Assembly (NCBI RefSeq): GCF_029263155.1
Contig: NZ_JAJCYB010000103.1
Coordinates: 1-36,827 of the forward strand
Direction of reading: 5' to 3'
Origin: Pseudonocardia sp.
GTDB taxonomy: Bacteria > Actinomycetota > Actinomycetes > Mycobacteriales > Pseudonocardiaceae
DNA length: 36,827 nucleotides
Each line of letters begins with the position of its first letter. The first letter of the stretch is position 1. A model generated the notes under the pieces. It did no database searches. It was given only the letters and a program-made list of their open reading frames with translations, and was not told where the DNA came from. This document shows positions 17,009 to 25,011 of this stretch, piece by piece. Both the position numbers and the translations under genes were made by a program.

Positions 17009-17949
17009 CCGGCCTGGCAACGGGCCCGGTCCTGAGCCCGACGGGGCTGGCCCCCGCGACGCTGTGGGCGGTCCTGCTGGGCGCGGGCTTCGGCGCCGGT
17101 CTGTGGGCGCTCGCGGTCTGGGCCCGCCCGCCGCGGCCGACGCTGGGTCAGCTGTTGGCCCACACCCTGGACGCCCCGGCGGTACCGGAGGACATCGGGT
17201 CGCCAGGAGGTCGCCTCGCCCGCCTCACCGGCCCGCTGGTCGCGGTGCAACGCCGGGCCGGCCTGCCCGGGCCACGCGCGGCGGCGGACCTGCGCGTCAC
17301 CGGCACCCCCGTGGCCGAGCACCTTGCGCACAAGGCCCTCCTGGCTCTGGCCGGGTTCGTGGCCCCGACGATCGTGCAGCTGGTACTCGCGGTGGCGGGC
17401 GTCCCGTTCGGTGTCGAGCTGCCAGTGGCCGGAGGCGTGTTGCTCGCCGCGGCCGGGTTCGTCTGGCCGGACCTGCGGGCCCGCGGCCGGGCCGAGGAGA
17501 TGCGCGCGGACTTCCGGCACGCCCTGTCCGCGTACCTCGACCTCGTGTGGATCACCCTCGCGGGCGGCGCAGGCGTCGACAGCGCGCTCACCGTCTCGGT
17601 GACGGTCGGGCAGGGCTGGGCCTTCGACCGGCTGGCCGGCGCGCTGTCGGCCGCGCACCTGACCCGGGTGACCGCGTGGACCGCGTTGCGACGACTGGGC
17701 GAGGAGATCGGCGTCGACGAGCTCGCCGAGCTGGCGGGCTCGGTGAGCCTCGCCGGGACCGAGGGCGCCAGGGTCCGGGCCAGCCTCGCCGCGCGGGCGG
17801 GTTCGCTGCGGGCGCACCAGATCACCGACGCCGAGGCCCGGGCGCAGTCGGCGACCGAGCGCATGTCGCTGCCGGTGATGCTGCTGTTCCTCGGCTTCCT
17901 GACCTTCATCACCTACCCGGCAATCGGCCAGATCCTTGACGGGCTCTGA
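17005..17949 (+). CDS. tadC: TadC-like inner-membrane protein (type II secretion F domain)
   Basis: A 314-residue partner of TadB. Membrane segments occur near the N-terminus, around residues 110-155 and at the C-terminus (LPVMLLFLGFLTFITYPAIG). The central GspF helical domain contains FRHALSAYLDLVWITLAGGA and the TERMSLPV segment before the last membrane helix, as in TadC. It overlaps the TadB gene by four bases and is followed by a 33-bp gap with a strong ribosome-binding site for the pilin-like gene. Confidence 0.88.
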   Translation: MTGLATGPVLSPTGLAPATLWAVLLGAGFGAGLWALAVWARPPRPTLGQLLAHTLDAPAVPEDIGSPGGRLARLTGPLVAVQRRAGLPGPRAAADLRVTGTPVAEHLAHKALLALAGFVAPTIVQLVLAVAGVPFGVELPVAGGVLLAAAGFVWPDLRARGRAEEMRADFRHALSAYLDLVWITLAGGAGVDSALTVSVTVGQGWAFDRLAGALSAAHLTRVTAWTALRRLGEEIGVDELAELAGSVSLAGTEGARVRASLAARAGSLRAHQITDAEARAQSATERMSLPVMLLFLGFLTFITYPAIGQILDGL

Positions 17950-17982
17950 ACGCGGGCCGGAACCCACGACAGGAGGACGACC

Positions 17983-18216
17983 ATGAACGAGACACCGGAC
18001 CGGAGTCCGGGACCACCGGCCGATCGCTGGTGGGACGTGCTGCTCGCCGACCTGCGCGGTCGCTGGGAAGCCGTGCGGCGGGAACCCGACGCCGGGTACT
18101 CGACCGAGACGGTGGTGGTCACCGGGCTGCTCGTCGTCGCGGCCCTGATCGTCATCGCGATCATCGTCGCCAAGGTCACCGAGGCGGCCAACGGGATCAG
18201 CCTGGTCGGCGGATGA
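17983..18216 (+). CDS. small Flp-pilin-like protein
   Basis: A 77-residue protein with a hydrophilic leader of about 40 residues, then DAGYSTETVVVTGLLVVAAL and one membrane helix ending at residue 67. Its position directly after TadC and before the TadE genes is that of the major pilin. A Glu follows the Gly by four residues, close to the Glu+5 rule of Flp pilins (cleavage after Ala or Gly). The leader is longer than usual and only about nine residues follow the helix. It has its own GGAGG, suggesting high translation. It may be the pilin subunit or a small membrane subunit. Confidence 0.75.
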   Translation: MNETPDRSPGPPADRWWDVLLADLRGRWEAVRREPDAGYSTETVVVTGLLVVAALIVIAIIVAKVTEAANGISLVGG

Positions 18217-18656
18217 CCACCGCCGCGGCGTTCCGGGGGCGCGGGCTGCCGCAGCGGCTCCGGGACGCCCTGCGGGACGACCGGGGCTCGGCCACCGCGG
18301 AGCTGGCGGTGGCAACGCCACTGCTCCTGCTCATGTTGATGCTGATCGTGCAGTTCGCGCTCTGGTCGCACGCGTCGCACGTCGCCCAGGCCGCCGCCGC
18401 GCAGGGCCTCGGGGCCGCCCGCACGGTTGCGGGCACCGGTGCGGACGGGACGCGGGAGGCCAGCGAACTCCTCGCCCAGCTCGCCGGCGGGCCGCTGGCC
18501 GACCCGCTCGTCGAGACCACGCGCGACGCAGAGTCGGTGACCGTCACCGTGAGCGGCACCGTCACCTCGGTCGTGCCGTTCCTCGTCCTCCCGGTCCGGG
18601 CCGTCGCCGTCGGGCCGGTCGAACGCTTCACCCCCGAAGAACGGCCGGTCGCATGA
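18213..18656 (+). CDS. TadE-like minor pilin
   Basis: A 147-residue TadE-family protein. The N-terminal part DDRGSATAELAVATPLLLLM carries the conserved Gly-Ser-x-Thr-Ala-Glu motif at the start of a single membrane helix, where prepilin peptidase cleavage is expected. An extracytoplasmic beta-rich domain follows (ESVTVTVSGTVTSVVPFLVL). It starts within the pilin stop (ATGA) and overlaps the following TadE-like gene by four bases. Confidence 0.87.
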   Translation: MTTAAAFRGRGLPQRLRDALRDDRGSATAELAVATPLLLLMLMLIVQFALWSHASHVAQAAAAQGLGAARTVAGTGADGTREASELLAQLAGGPLADPLVETTRDAESVTVTVSGTVTSVVPFLVLPVRAVAVGPVERFTPEERPVA

Positions 18657-19099
18657 CTTCGGCCGGGACCGCGTGGACGCGGTGGTGGCGGGCCGGGCGT
18701 GGCTCGGCCGCGACCGAGCTGACGCTGCTCACGCCGGTCCTCGTCATGCTGATGGTCCTCGTCGCCGTGGTCGCCCACCGGGTCGTCGACGCCCGGCTGC
18801 GCCTGGATTCCGCCGCGCACCAGGCCGCCCGCGCGGCCAGCATCGAACGGAGCGCGGCGGTCGCCGAGCGGGCGGCCGACGACCTCGCCGTCGTAGCGCT
18901 CGGATCCGCCGGCCCGAGCTGCGCCGAGGTCTCCGTAGTGACCGACAGCTCGGGCTTCCGAGCCGGTGGCACTGTCAGCGTCACCGTGTCCTGCTCGGTC
19001 GACCTCACCGGCGGCCTCCTGCTCGGCATGGCCGGGCGCGTCGAGGTCACCGCGACCGCTACCGAGCCCGTCGACGCCTTCCGATCGGTCGTGTCGTGA
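18653..19099 (+). CDS. second TadE-like minor pilin
   Basis: A 148-residue TadE-family protein. The motif RGSAATELTLLTPVLVMLMV near residues 18-37 has the same Glu and hydrophobic pattern as the preceding protein. The exported domain contains two cysteines that may pair (SCAEVSVV and VSCSVDL). The pair of adjacent TadE genes probably arose by duplication. It is coupled to both neighbours by four-base overlaps. Confidence 0.87.
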   Translation: MTSAGTAWTRWWRAGRGSAATELTLLTPVLVMLMVLVAVVAHRVVDARLRLDSAAHQAARAASIERSAAVAERAADDLAVVALGSAGPSCAEVSVVTDSSGFRAGGTVSVTVSCSVDLTGGLLLGMAGRVEVTATATEPVDAFRSVVS

Positions 19100-19557
19100 A
19101 GCCGGTCGGCGGCCGGCCGCAACCCCGGGCAGGCGGCACGGACTGGTGGCGAGCGGACGGTGGTCGCGTCACCGCCTTCGTCGTGGTGCTGATGACCGCG
19201 ATCCTCGCGCTGGCGGGTCTCGCGCTCGACGGTGGTCTGGCGCTCGCGGCGAAGGTCCGCGCCGTCGGGCAGGCCGAGTCCGCCGCACGGGCCGGCGCGC
19301 AGGCCGTCGACCTCGACACCTACCGCGCCACCGGGCGGCTCGTCCTCGTCCCGGATCTCGCGGTCGCCGCCGCCCGCTCCCAGCTCGATGCCGCGGGCGC
19401 CGAGGGCGAGGTCGCGGTGCGCGACGGCGGGGTGGTCGTCCGGGTCTCCGCCACCCACGTCCCGCGCCTGCTCGGACTGGCCGGGATCACGGAGCTGACT
19501 GTCAGCGGGGACGCCAGGGCCGTACCGCAGGGCGGGGTGGGTGCCGCCGACCCGTGA
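19096..19557 (+). CDS. TadG-like pilus-assembly protein
   Basis: A 153-residue protein starting at a GTG in the preceding stop. DGGRVTAFVVVLMTAILALA begins one membrane segment near residue 25. AGLALDGGLALAAKVRAVGQ then matches the Gly/Asp-rich stretch typical of TadE/TadG-like proteins, and AAARAGAQAVDLDTYR follows. The short exported tail has no VWA domain, unlike large TadG. It is the last of the tightly coupled Tad genes; the LysM/BTAD gene follows after 59 bp. Confidence 0.8.
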   Translation: MKPVGGRPQPRAGGTDWWRADGGRVTAFVVVLMTAILALAGLALDGGLALAAKVRAVGQAESAARAGAQAVDLDTYRATGRLVLVPDLAVAAARSQLDAAGAEGEVAVRDGGVVVRVSATHVPRLLGLAGITELTVSGDARAVPQGGVGAADP

Positions 19558-19616
19558 CTGCCCGGCCCACGGCACCGAGCCGCATCCCGCACCCGCCACG
19601 ACGAGAGGAGCAGACG

Positions 19617-22477
19617 ATGAACCGCCGCCCGGCACGACTGGAACGCCGGCCCCGGACGCGCCGCGCCGGACACGTCGTGCGCGGATCGGTGGCCGCAGCG
19701 CTGCTCGCCACCCTGGTCGGCGGGGTCCCGTGGGCACTGGCCCGCCACGTCGGATGGCCGCTGCCCGAGCGGCTTCCCACCGCCACCGAGCTGGAACTGC
19801 ACCTGTTCGGCCCGCTGAGCAGCGGGCTGCTCCTCGACGTCCTCGCGTGCGCGTGCTGGCTGGCCTGGGCGGCGTTCACCGTTGACGTGGCCCGCTGTAC
19901 CGCCGTCCTGCTGGCGCGGGGTGTCGAGCAGCTCCGGGCGCCGGGCCGCTTCCGCCTCTCGCCCACGCACGCCCTGGCCACCGTGCTCGTCGGCGCCGTC
20001 GCCCTGTCGATCGTCGGCAACCGGTTGACCCCGCGCGACACCCGCTCCGCCGCGGTCGCCTGGCCGGTTGCAGCAACGGCCGGCCCCGCCCGGGCGGAAG
20101 CCGTTCCGCTCCTGCCGGTCGCCTTCGCCGTACCGGACCGGCCCGGGACGGCGCGCAGCCCCGGCGACACGGAGTCCGCGACCTCCGTGATCGTCCGCGA
20201 GCCGGACCCCGTCACCGGCGTCCACGATTCCCTGTGGCGGATCGCCGACCGCACGCTGGGCAGCGGCGCCCGCTGGCCGGAGATATACGAGATCAACCGC
20301 GGCAAACCCCAACCCGGAGGCGGCACCCTCACTCGCCCCAGCCTGATCTATCCGGGCGAGGAACTCGCACTGCCGCCCGGTGAGGTCGGCGAGGTACCCG
20401 AGCTGCGGCCACCGGCGGTCGTCGACGTCCCACCGCCGACCTCGACCACGGCGCCGATCCCCGAATCGCTGCAACCGCGGCCGGTCGAACCGTCCACGGG
20501 GGCTCCGGCGAGTCCCGAGCGCCCGCAGGAGCGGCGCCCTCACGGCGCGCCGCTGCTCGTCTGGGACCCCGCGTTGTTCGCAGGCCTGGGGTTGGCCGCG
20601 GCGGTCAGCGCGGCCCTGCTGGCGGTCCGGCGCCGGCAACGGCGCGGCTACCGCCCGGGCAGCCGGCGGCGCGACGACCTCCCGGCCGCCCCTGTCGTGT
20701 ACCAGCTCCGGCTGGCCCACCTGCGTGCCGATCAACCAGATCCCGACGAGCAGGACCCGGCGAGCGACCCCGGTCCTGACGACGATCGGGAAGCCGCGGG
20801 CGACGAGGACGATCAGCTCGCACGCAACGGTTGCAACGATTTCCGTTCCGATGCAGCCGCTCCCGTGGTCAGGGTGTCGACGCCGGCCGAGGACGCCCAG
20901 CGGATGGCGCTGGCAGCAGCGGGCACCCGCGGCCTCGGCCTGACCGGCCCGGGTGCTTCCGCCGCGCTCCGGGCGCTGCTCCTGACCCTGCTCGCCGGCG
21001 CGCTGGACGATCGCGCCGACCTCGACGAGGGCGGCCCGGCCGTACGGCTCCTCGTGCCGCGGGAGGACGTCATCGGCGTGCTCGGCGAGACCCCGGACCT
21101 TCCTGCGGTGGTCGAGGTGCACGACTCCCTCGACGGCGCTCTCGACGTGCTGGAGGCCGAGGTCGTCGACCGCGCCACGCGCCCGGTGCAGGGCGTCGCG
21201 CCGGTCCTCGTCCTCGTGGCCCGCCCCGGCGACGACGACGCGCGGCTGCAGGCCGTCCTCGACAACGGCGCCGAGGTCGGGGTGACCGCGCTGCTGCTGG
21301 GCCAGTGGCGCTCCGGCGGAAGCGTGCACGTCCAGCCCGACGGCACCGTCAGCGCGACCGGTCCCGGGCCGTGCACCACGCTCCGTGGCCGCCGCCTGCT
21401 CACCCTGAGCCGGGACGACGCGGGCCACATCGTCGAGTTGCTGCACGACGCCGCGTCCGCCGCCGCCCCGTCACCGGCCGACCCGGATCCGGACGGTGCG
21501 GGTTCGGAGATCGTCGACCCGTTGGAGGTCGGCCCGCACCCGCACGAGGAGCACCACGAACCGCTGCCAACGGCTCCACCGCCCCGTGCTCCGGCCCGCA
21601 GCGGCCGCTCCACGGCGCCGCCGGCAACGGACGGGGACCTGCCGCTCCGGCTCGTCGTTCTCGGAGCACCCCGGACGCTGTGGCGACCACGCCACGACTC
21701 GGACGGCCACCGCTCGACCGGGGCAGGCACGGAGATCGAGATCACCGGGCGCCTGCAACCGCGCGCGCGGGAGCTGCTCGTCCACCTCGCCCTGCACCCC
21801 GACGGGGCGAGCCGCGAGGCCGTCGCCGCCGCCCTGTGGCCCGGCAGCCCGCCCGGCCGCACCACCAACGCCCTCAACACCGCACTGACGCGGTTGCGCC
21901 AGGCCCTGGCCCACATCACCGGCGGCGAGCTCGACGACGTCGTTCACAACGGGGACGGGCGCTTGGCCCTCGACACCGAGCTGGTCGATGTCGACTACTG
22001 GCACTTCGATGCCGCGGTGACCGCCCGCCGAGCCGCTGGAACCGACGAGGAGCGCATCGAGGCCGACCAGCTCGTCGTCGACGCCTACGGCGGTGAGCTC
22101 GCCGAGGGAACGCCCTACGCCTGGATCGAGATCGCCCGCGAGGCCGTCAGGCGCGACGCCATCGACTCCGCCGCGGCCCTCGCACGGGCTCTCGTCCCGC
22201 GCGACCCGCAGCGAACCCTCGACCTCCTCGAGATCGCCCGGGCCTTCGACCCCGTCAACGAGATGATCTACCGCGACATCATGCGGCTGCAGGACGCACC
22301 GACGCCATCTCCCGGACCCTCGCACTGCTCACGGTGCGGCTCGAAGAGATCGGCGACCAGCCGCACGCCGACACGATCGAGCTGGCCCGGCGCCTCGAGC
22401 GGCGTGATGCCGCCGGCCAGCACGACTCCCGGAACGCCGGCGGCAGCAGCGGTGTGCGACCGGCTCGGGCCGGCTGA
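19617..22477 (+). CDS. membrane LysM / winged-helix / BTAD regulator-like protein, frameshifted near 3' end
   Basis: Large multi-domain protein. N-terminal membrane segments lie at about residues 20-45, 70-95 and 115-135. A LysM domain spans about 190-258 (HDSLWRIADRTLGSGARWPE), then a Pro-rich linker and another membrane helix near 320-340 followed by Arg-rich sequence. Near the C-terminus is a SARP/OmpR-type winged helix (about 680-765; ASREAVAAALWPG), then a BTAD helical domain. LysM should bind cell wall, while the winged helix/BTAD part resembles SARP regulators, so the protein may link envelope and cytoplasm. One base seems missing near 22292. Restoring it continues the helix (LALLTVRLEEIGDQPHADTI) to TGA 22477 (953 residues). 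As written, the frame instead runs to 22730, into the convergent HxlR gene. Confidence 0.8.
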
Positions 22478-22489
22478 GCCGGCTGGCCC
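22467..22489 (+). terminator. candidate bidirectional terminator between convergent genes
   Basis: Imperfect hairpin in the gap between the LysM/BTAD gene (stop 22477) and the convergent HxlR gene (stop 22501). GGGCC pairs with GGCCC, with an inner GGC/GCC pair and an asymmetric bulge. No T tract. Its position is right for a shared terminator, but GC-rich DNA makes such pairs common. Confidence 0.3.
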
Positions 22490-22500
22490 GATGCCGACGA

Positions 22501-22950
22501 TCACGCACCCGGGGGAAGGCTGCATTCCTCGCTGCCGCAGCAGTACGGCTCCCCGTTGTGCAGGCGGTGAAGTTCCTGTGCGTTGGCCACCACCTGCGCA
22601 TTCTGCCTCGACCAGCCCACCACCTGCCGCAGCCTCTCGAGAAAGTCCACCGCCGCAGGACGCAACGCGTACAGGACGTGCCGCGGAAAGGAGTCCGGCA
22701 GTTCGTCGCGGGCGAGGAGCCCTTCGGTGACCATCTTGCGCAGGGTCCGGCTGAGGATGCTGTCGTGCAGCACCGTCGCTTTTCCCGGCCAGTTCTCGTC
22801 GATCGAGTAGGAGTCGACCGTGGTGCGAATCTCCAGGCGGCGCATCGGGCCGCTGGACAGGGCGACCATCACCGCCACCGTCCACTTGTCGCCGAAGATG
22901 TGCTTGACGTCCTGCACATCCCGCACGAAATATCTGTCGTCGTGGTTCAC
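22501..22950 (-). CDS. HxlR-family winged-helix regulator with C-terminal cysteines
   Basis: A 149-residue HxlR/MarR-like regulator. DVQDVKHIFGDKWTVAVMVA gives the conserved G-K-W of the family near residue 19. LSRTLRKMVTEGLLARDE is the recognition helix and wing, and SFPRHVLYALRP the strand that normally reads P-x-V-x-Y-x-LT. The C-terminus ends in YCCGSEECSLPPG; three closely spaced cysteines could give redox or metal sensing, as seen in some HxlR proteins such as HypR/QorR types. GTG 22950 has GGAGG four bases upstream; a longer frame to 23160 lacks such a site. It is convergent with the Tad locus. Confidence 0.85.
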   Translation of the reverse strand: MNHDDRYFVRDVQDVKHIFGDKWTVAVMVALSSGPMRRLEIRTTVDSYSIDENWPGKATVLHDSILSRTLRKMVTEGLLARDELPDSFPRHVLYALRPAAVDFLERLRQVVGWSRQNAQVVANAQELHRLHNGEPYCCGSEECSLPPGA

Positions 22951-23158
22951 TTTTCCTCCGTCTTCTGACCTCTGGCGTCCCCCTCGTGGTCCTGCAGGTA
23001 CCGGCCCGGACGGTGTCTCCGCCGCCGGCCCGAAGAAGTCACCGTTGCTGGCGGGGCGGATCGCCATGGGCGAACGGAAGTGGTTCACCCGGATAGAGCA
23101 GCGCCGTGTACTCTTCTCCGTCCGGAGTGGACTGTCGGTGACCGTCCAGGAGGTCAAC

Positions 23159-23470
23159 ATGCCGCTGCGTGATCGACCGTTGAGGGTGCAGCTCGGGGAT
23201 CCACTCAGGGATCAGCTCGTGGTGGCGGTCAGGACCGATCCCGCAAGTGCCGCATCCCGTGCCGGTCAGGGACCGACGGGCGGATCACCCGGTGTCCCAG
23301 ACTTGCCTCCGCTCGGGAGCGAATTCACATCGGGCGCGCCTGACCGTCCGTCAAACCCATCCTTCTTCCCCCTTCCCCTTTTCCCTGTCCGTGTCTCCAT
23401 TTTCTCGTCCGGTATTTGTCTTGCGCCATTCTATACTCGACACTCTGGCGTCCATCATCTGTATCTGTAA
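23159..23470 (+). CDS. possible small protein, low support
   Basis: ATG 23159 follows a strong ribosome-binding site (AGGAGG, five-base spacing). The first 25 residues (MPLRDRPLRVQLGDPLRDQL onward) look plausible. The remainder runs into the low-GC, pyrimidine-rich tract and becomes Pro/Phe/Ser-rich, unlike local proteins. It may be a gene cut by a junction, or chance. Confidence 0.25.
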   Translation: MPLRDRPLRVQLGDPLRDQLVVAVRTDPASAASRAGQGPTGGSPGVPDLPPLGSEFTSGAPDRPSNPSFFPLPLFPVRVSIFSSGICLAPFYTRHSGVHHLYL

Positions 23471-23546
23471 TCGCCCGGTCCTCGCGTTTCGGTGCTGGTC
23501 GTCCGGATTGGCCGGGGTCGACATGTATGAGCGGCCGTCGCGGATT

Positions 23547-23672
23547 GATATTCCCGGGTCGATCGGGACGCGGTAAAGAGTCTTGAAAATGGTGTCGGAA
23601 ACCTATTGAGGAGTGGTCGCGGCAGAGCTATATTTGGGTGGTCGCAGAGACGAACCCCGACCCCGGGAATAT
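23547..23672. repeat. inverted repeat upstream of the AAA+ gene
   Basis: GATATTCCCGGGTC (23547-23560) is matched on the other strand by GACCCCGGGAATAT (23659-23672), differing by one extra C and at the outermost position. The arms are about 98 bp apart and end 84 bp before the GTG start of the AAA+ gene. It could be a pair of half-operators for a regulator acting through looping, or a remnant of a mobile-element end. Confidence 0.4.
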
Positions 23673-23756
23673 GTCGACCGTCGTAGGATCGGCGAGTTCG
23701 ACCCGATCGCCTCGGTTTCTGCGCCCCCTCACCGGAAACCCGAAAGGACTCGTGCC

Positions 23757-24974
23757 GTGCCCACACCCGCCGAAGCCCCCGCCCCGACGTCCACTCCGAC
23801 CGGGCGCCCCGGCCGTCTGCCCAACGGCGAGTTGCGCCGTCAGGTGGCGGTGCACCTCGACGAGGCCCCCGCCCACACGTTCACCGCCGGGGAGATCGCC
23901 CGGGCGTTGAGCCGGTCGTCCGGAGCCGTCGCCAACGCGCTGGCGGTGCTCGCCTCGCACGGCGAGGCCGAGCTGATCGGCGAGCGGCCCGCCCGCTACC
24001 GCGCCACGCCGGGCACCGGGCGTCTCGCCTCCGTGCCGCCCGCTCCGGTCCGGCCCGCTCCGGTCCGGCCGTCCACCCCCGAGCCGACCCCGGACCCGTC
24101 CGGCCCAACCGTGACCCCGGCGGGCGGTCCCGCCGCAACCACCGCCGGGACCGTCGCGACGTCCGACGACGCGCCCGTCACGGGACCGGTGACGCGCCCG
24201 AACGGGCAGCTCTACCACCCGAGGACGGTGGCGGGGGTGCCGGACGTGACGGCGCTGCGCAAGCTGCGCGCGGCCGGGGTGCCCGCCCTGCTGTACGGCC
24301 CGCCCGGGACGGGGAAGACCTCGGTGGTCGAGGCGGCCTTCGGTGACCTGGTCACGGTGCCCGGCGACGGGGACACCACGGTCGCGGACCTCGTGGGCGA
24401 GTACACCCAGACCCCGGAGGGCCGCTACGTGTTCGTGCACGGCCCGCTGGTCCGGGCCATGCGCGAGGGCCGCCCGTTGTTCGTCGACGACGCCACCCTG
24501 ATCCCGCCCAACGTCCTCGCCACGCTCTATCCCGCGATGGACGGGCGCCGTCAGGTGATCGTGAAGGCCAACGGGGGCGAGGTCGTCGACGCTGCCGAGG
24601 GGTTCTACGTGGTGGCCGGACACAACCCGGGGGTCCACGGCGCGGTCCTCACCGACGCCCTGTCGTCACGGTTCTCCGCGCAGATCCAGGTGTCCTCGGA
24701 CTACGACCTCGCCGTGGCGCTGAAGGTCGACCGCCGGGCGGTGCGGGCGGCCCGGAACCTCGCGACCCGTCAGCGGCGGGGCGAGGTCGGGTGGGCTCCG
24801 CAGCTGCGGGAGCTGATCGCGTTCGACCGCATCGCGAAGGTCCTCGGCGTCGAGGCGGCCGCCGGGAACCTCGTCGGGGTCGCCCCGGAGGAGGACCGGG
24901 AGATCGTCGCCACCGTGGTCCGTGACGCGTTCGGCGCCGAGCACGCACCGCTCGCCCTCGGCACCCGCATCTGA
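23757..24974 (+). CDS. MoxR-type AAA+ ATPase with N-terminal winged-helix domain
   Basis: A 405-residue protein. Residues 20-83 form a winged helix (FTAGEIARALSRSSGAVANA, wing ending ERPARYR). A Pro/Thr-rich linker follows, containing a 15-bp tandem duplication that encodes PAPVRPAPVR. The AAA+ core has Walker A GPPGTGKTS near residue 182, Walker B PLFVDDATL near 241 and sensor 1 VVAGHNPG near 286; NPG is typical of MoxR/CbbQ/CobS-like ATPases. Such ATPases usually remodel or load a partner using a VWA-domain protein, and the next gene encodes one. GTG 23757 follows GAAAGGA at eight bases. The fused DNA-binding-like domain is unusual for MoxR proteins and suggests nucleic-acid recruitment. 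Confidence 0.85.
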   Translation: MPTPAEAPAPTSTPTGRPGRLPNGELRRQVAVHLDEAPAHTFTAGEIARALSRSSGAVANALAVLASHGEAELIGERPARYRATPGTGRLASVPPAPVRPAPVRPSTPEPTPDPSGPTVTPAGGPAATTAGTVATSDDAPVTGPVTRPNGQLYHPRTVAGVPDVTALRKLRAAGVPALLYGPPGTGKTSVVEAAFGDLVTVPGDGDTTVADLVGEYTQTPEGRYVFVHGPLVRAMREGRPLFVDDATLIPPNVLATLYPAMDGRRQVIVKANGGEVVDAAEGFYVVAGHNPGVHGAVLTDALSSRFSAQIQVSSDYDLAVALKVDRRAVRAARNLATRQRRGEVGWAPQLRELIAFDRIAKVLGVEAAAGNLVGVAPEEDREIVATVVRDAFGAEHAPLALGTRI

Positions 24975-25011
24975 CCCCCCGCCACCCGCCCGACCCCCGG
25001 AGGAGCCCGTC

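Larger units (their letters stand above)
22951..23756. other. 0.8-kb spacer of lower GC without a convincing gene
   Basis: This stretch separates the Tad/HxlR block from the plasmid-like block. It is visibly less GC-rich than its surroundings, above all at 23356-23480, which is pyrimidine-rich on the plus strand. It holds the presumed promoters of the HxlR gene (minus) and the AAA+ gene (plus), one weak small frame with a good ribosome-binding site (23159) and an inverted repeat (23547-23672). No tRNA, origin iterons or integrase were seen. Confidence 0.6.

Noticed and set aside
22951..23756. Possible tRNA, attachment site or CRISPR in the spacer
   Set aside because: No cloverleaf with a TTC-arm, no long direct repeats and no regularly spaced repeats were found by eye.
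24039..24068. 15-bp tandem repeat in the AAA+ gene
   Set aside because: Real, but it only duplicates five codons in a Pro-rich linker; described with the gene, not as a separate element.
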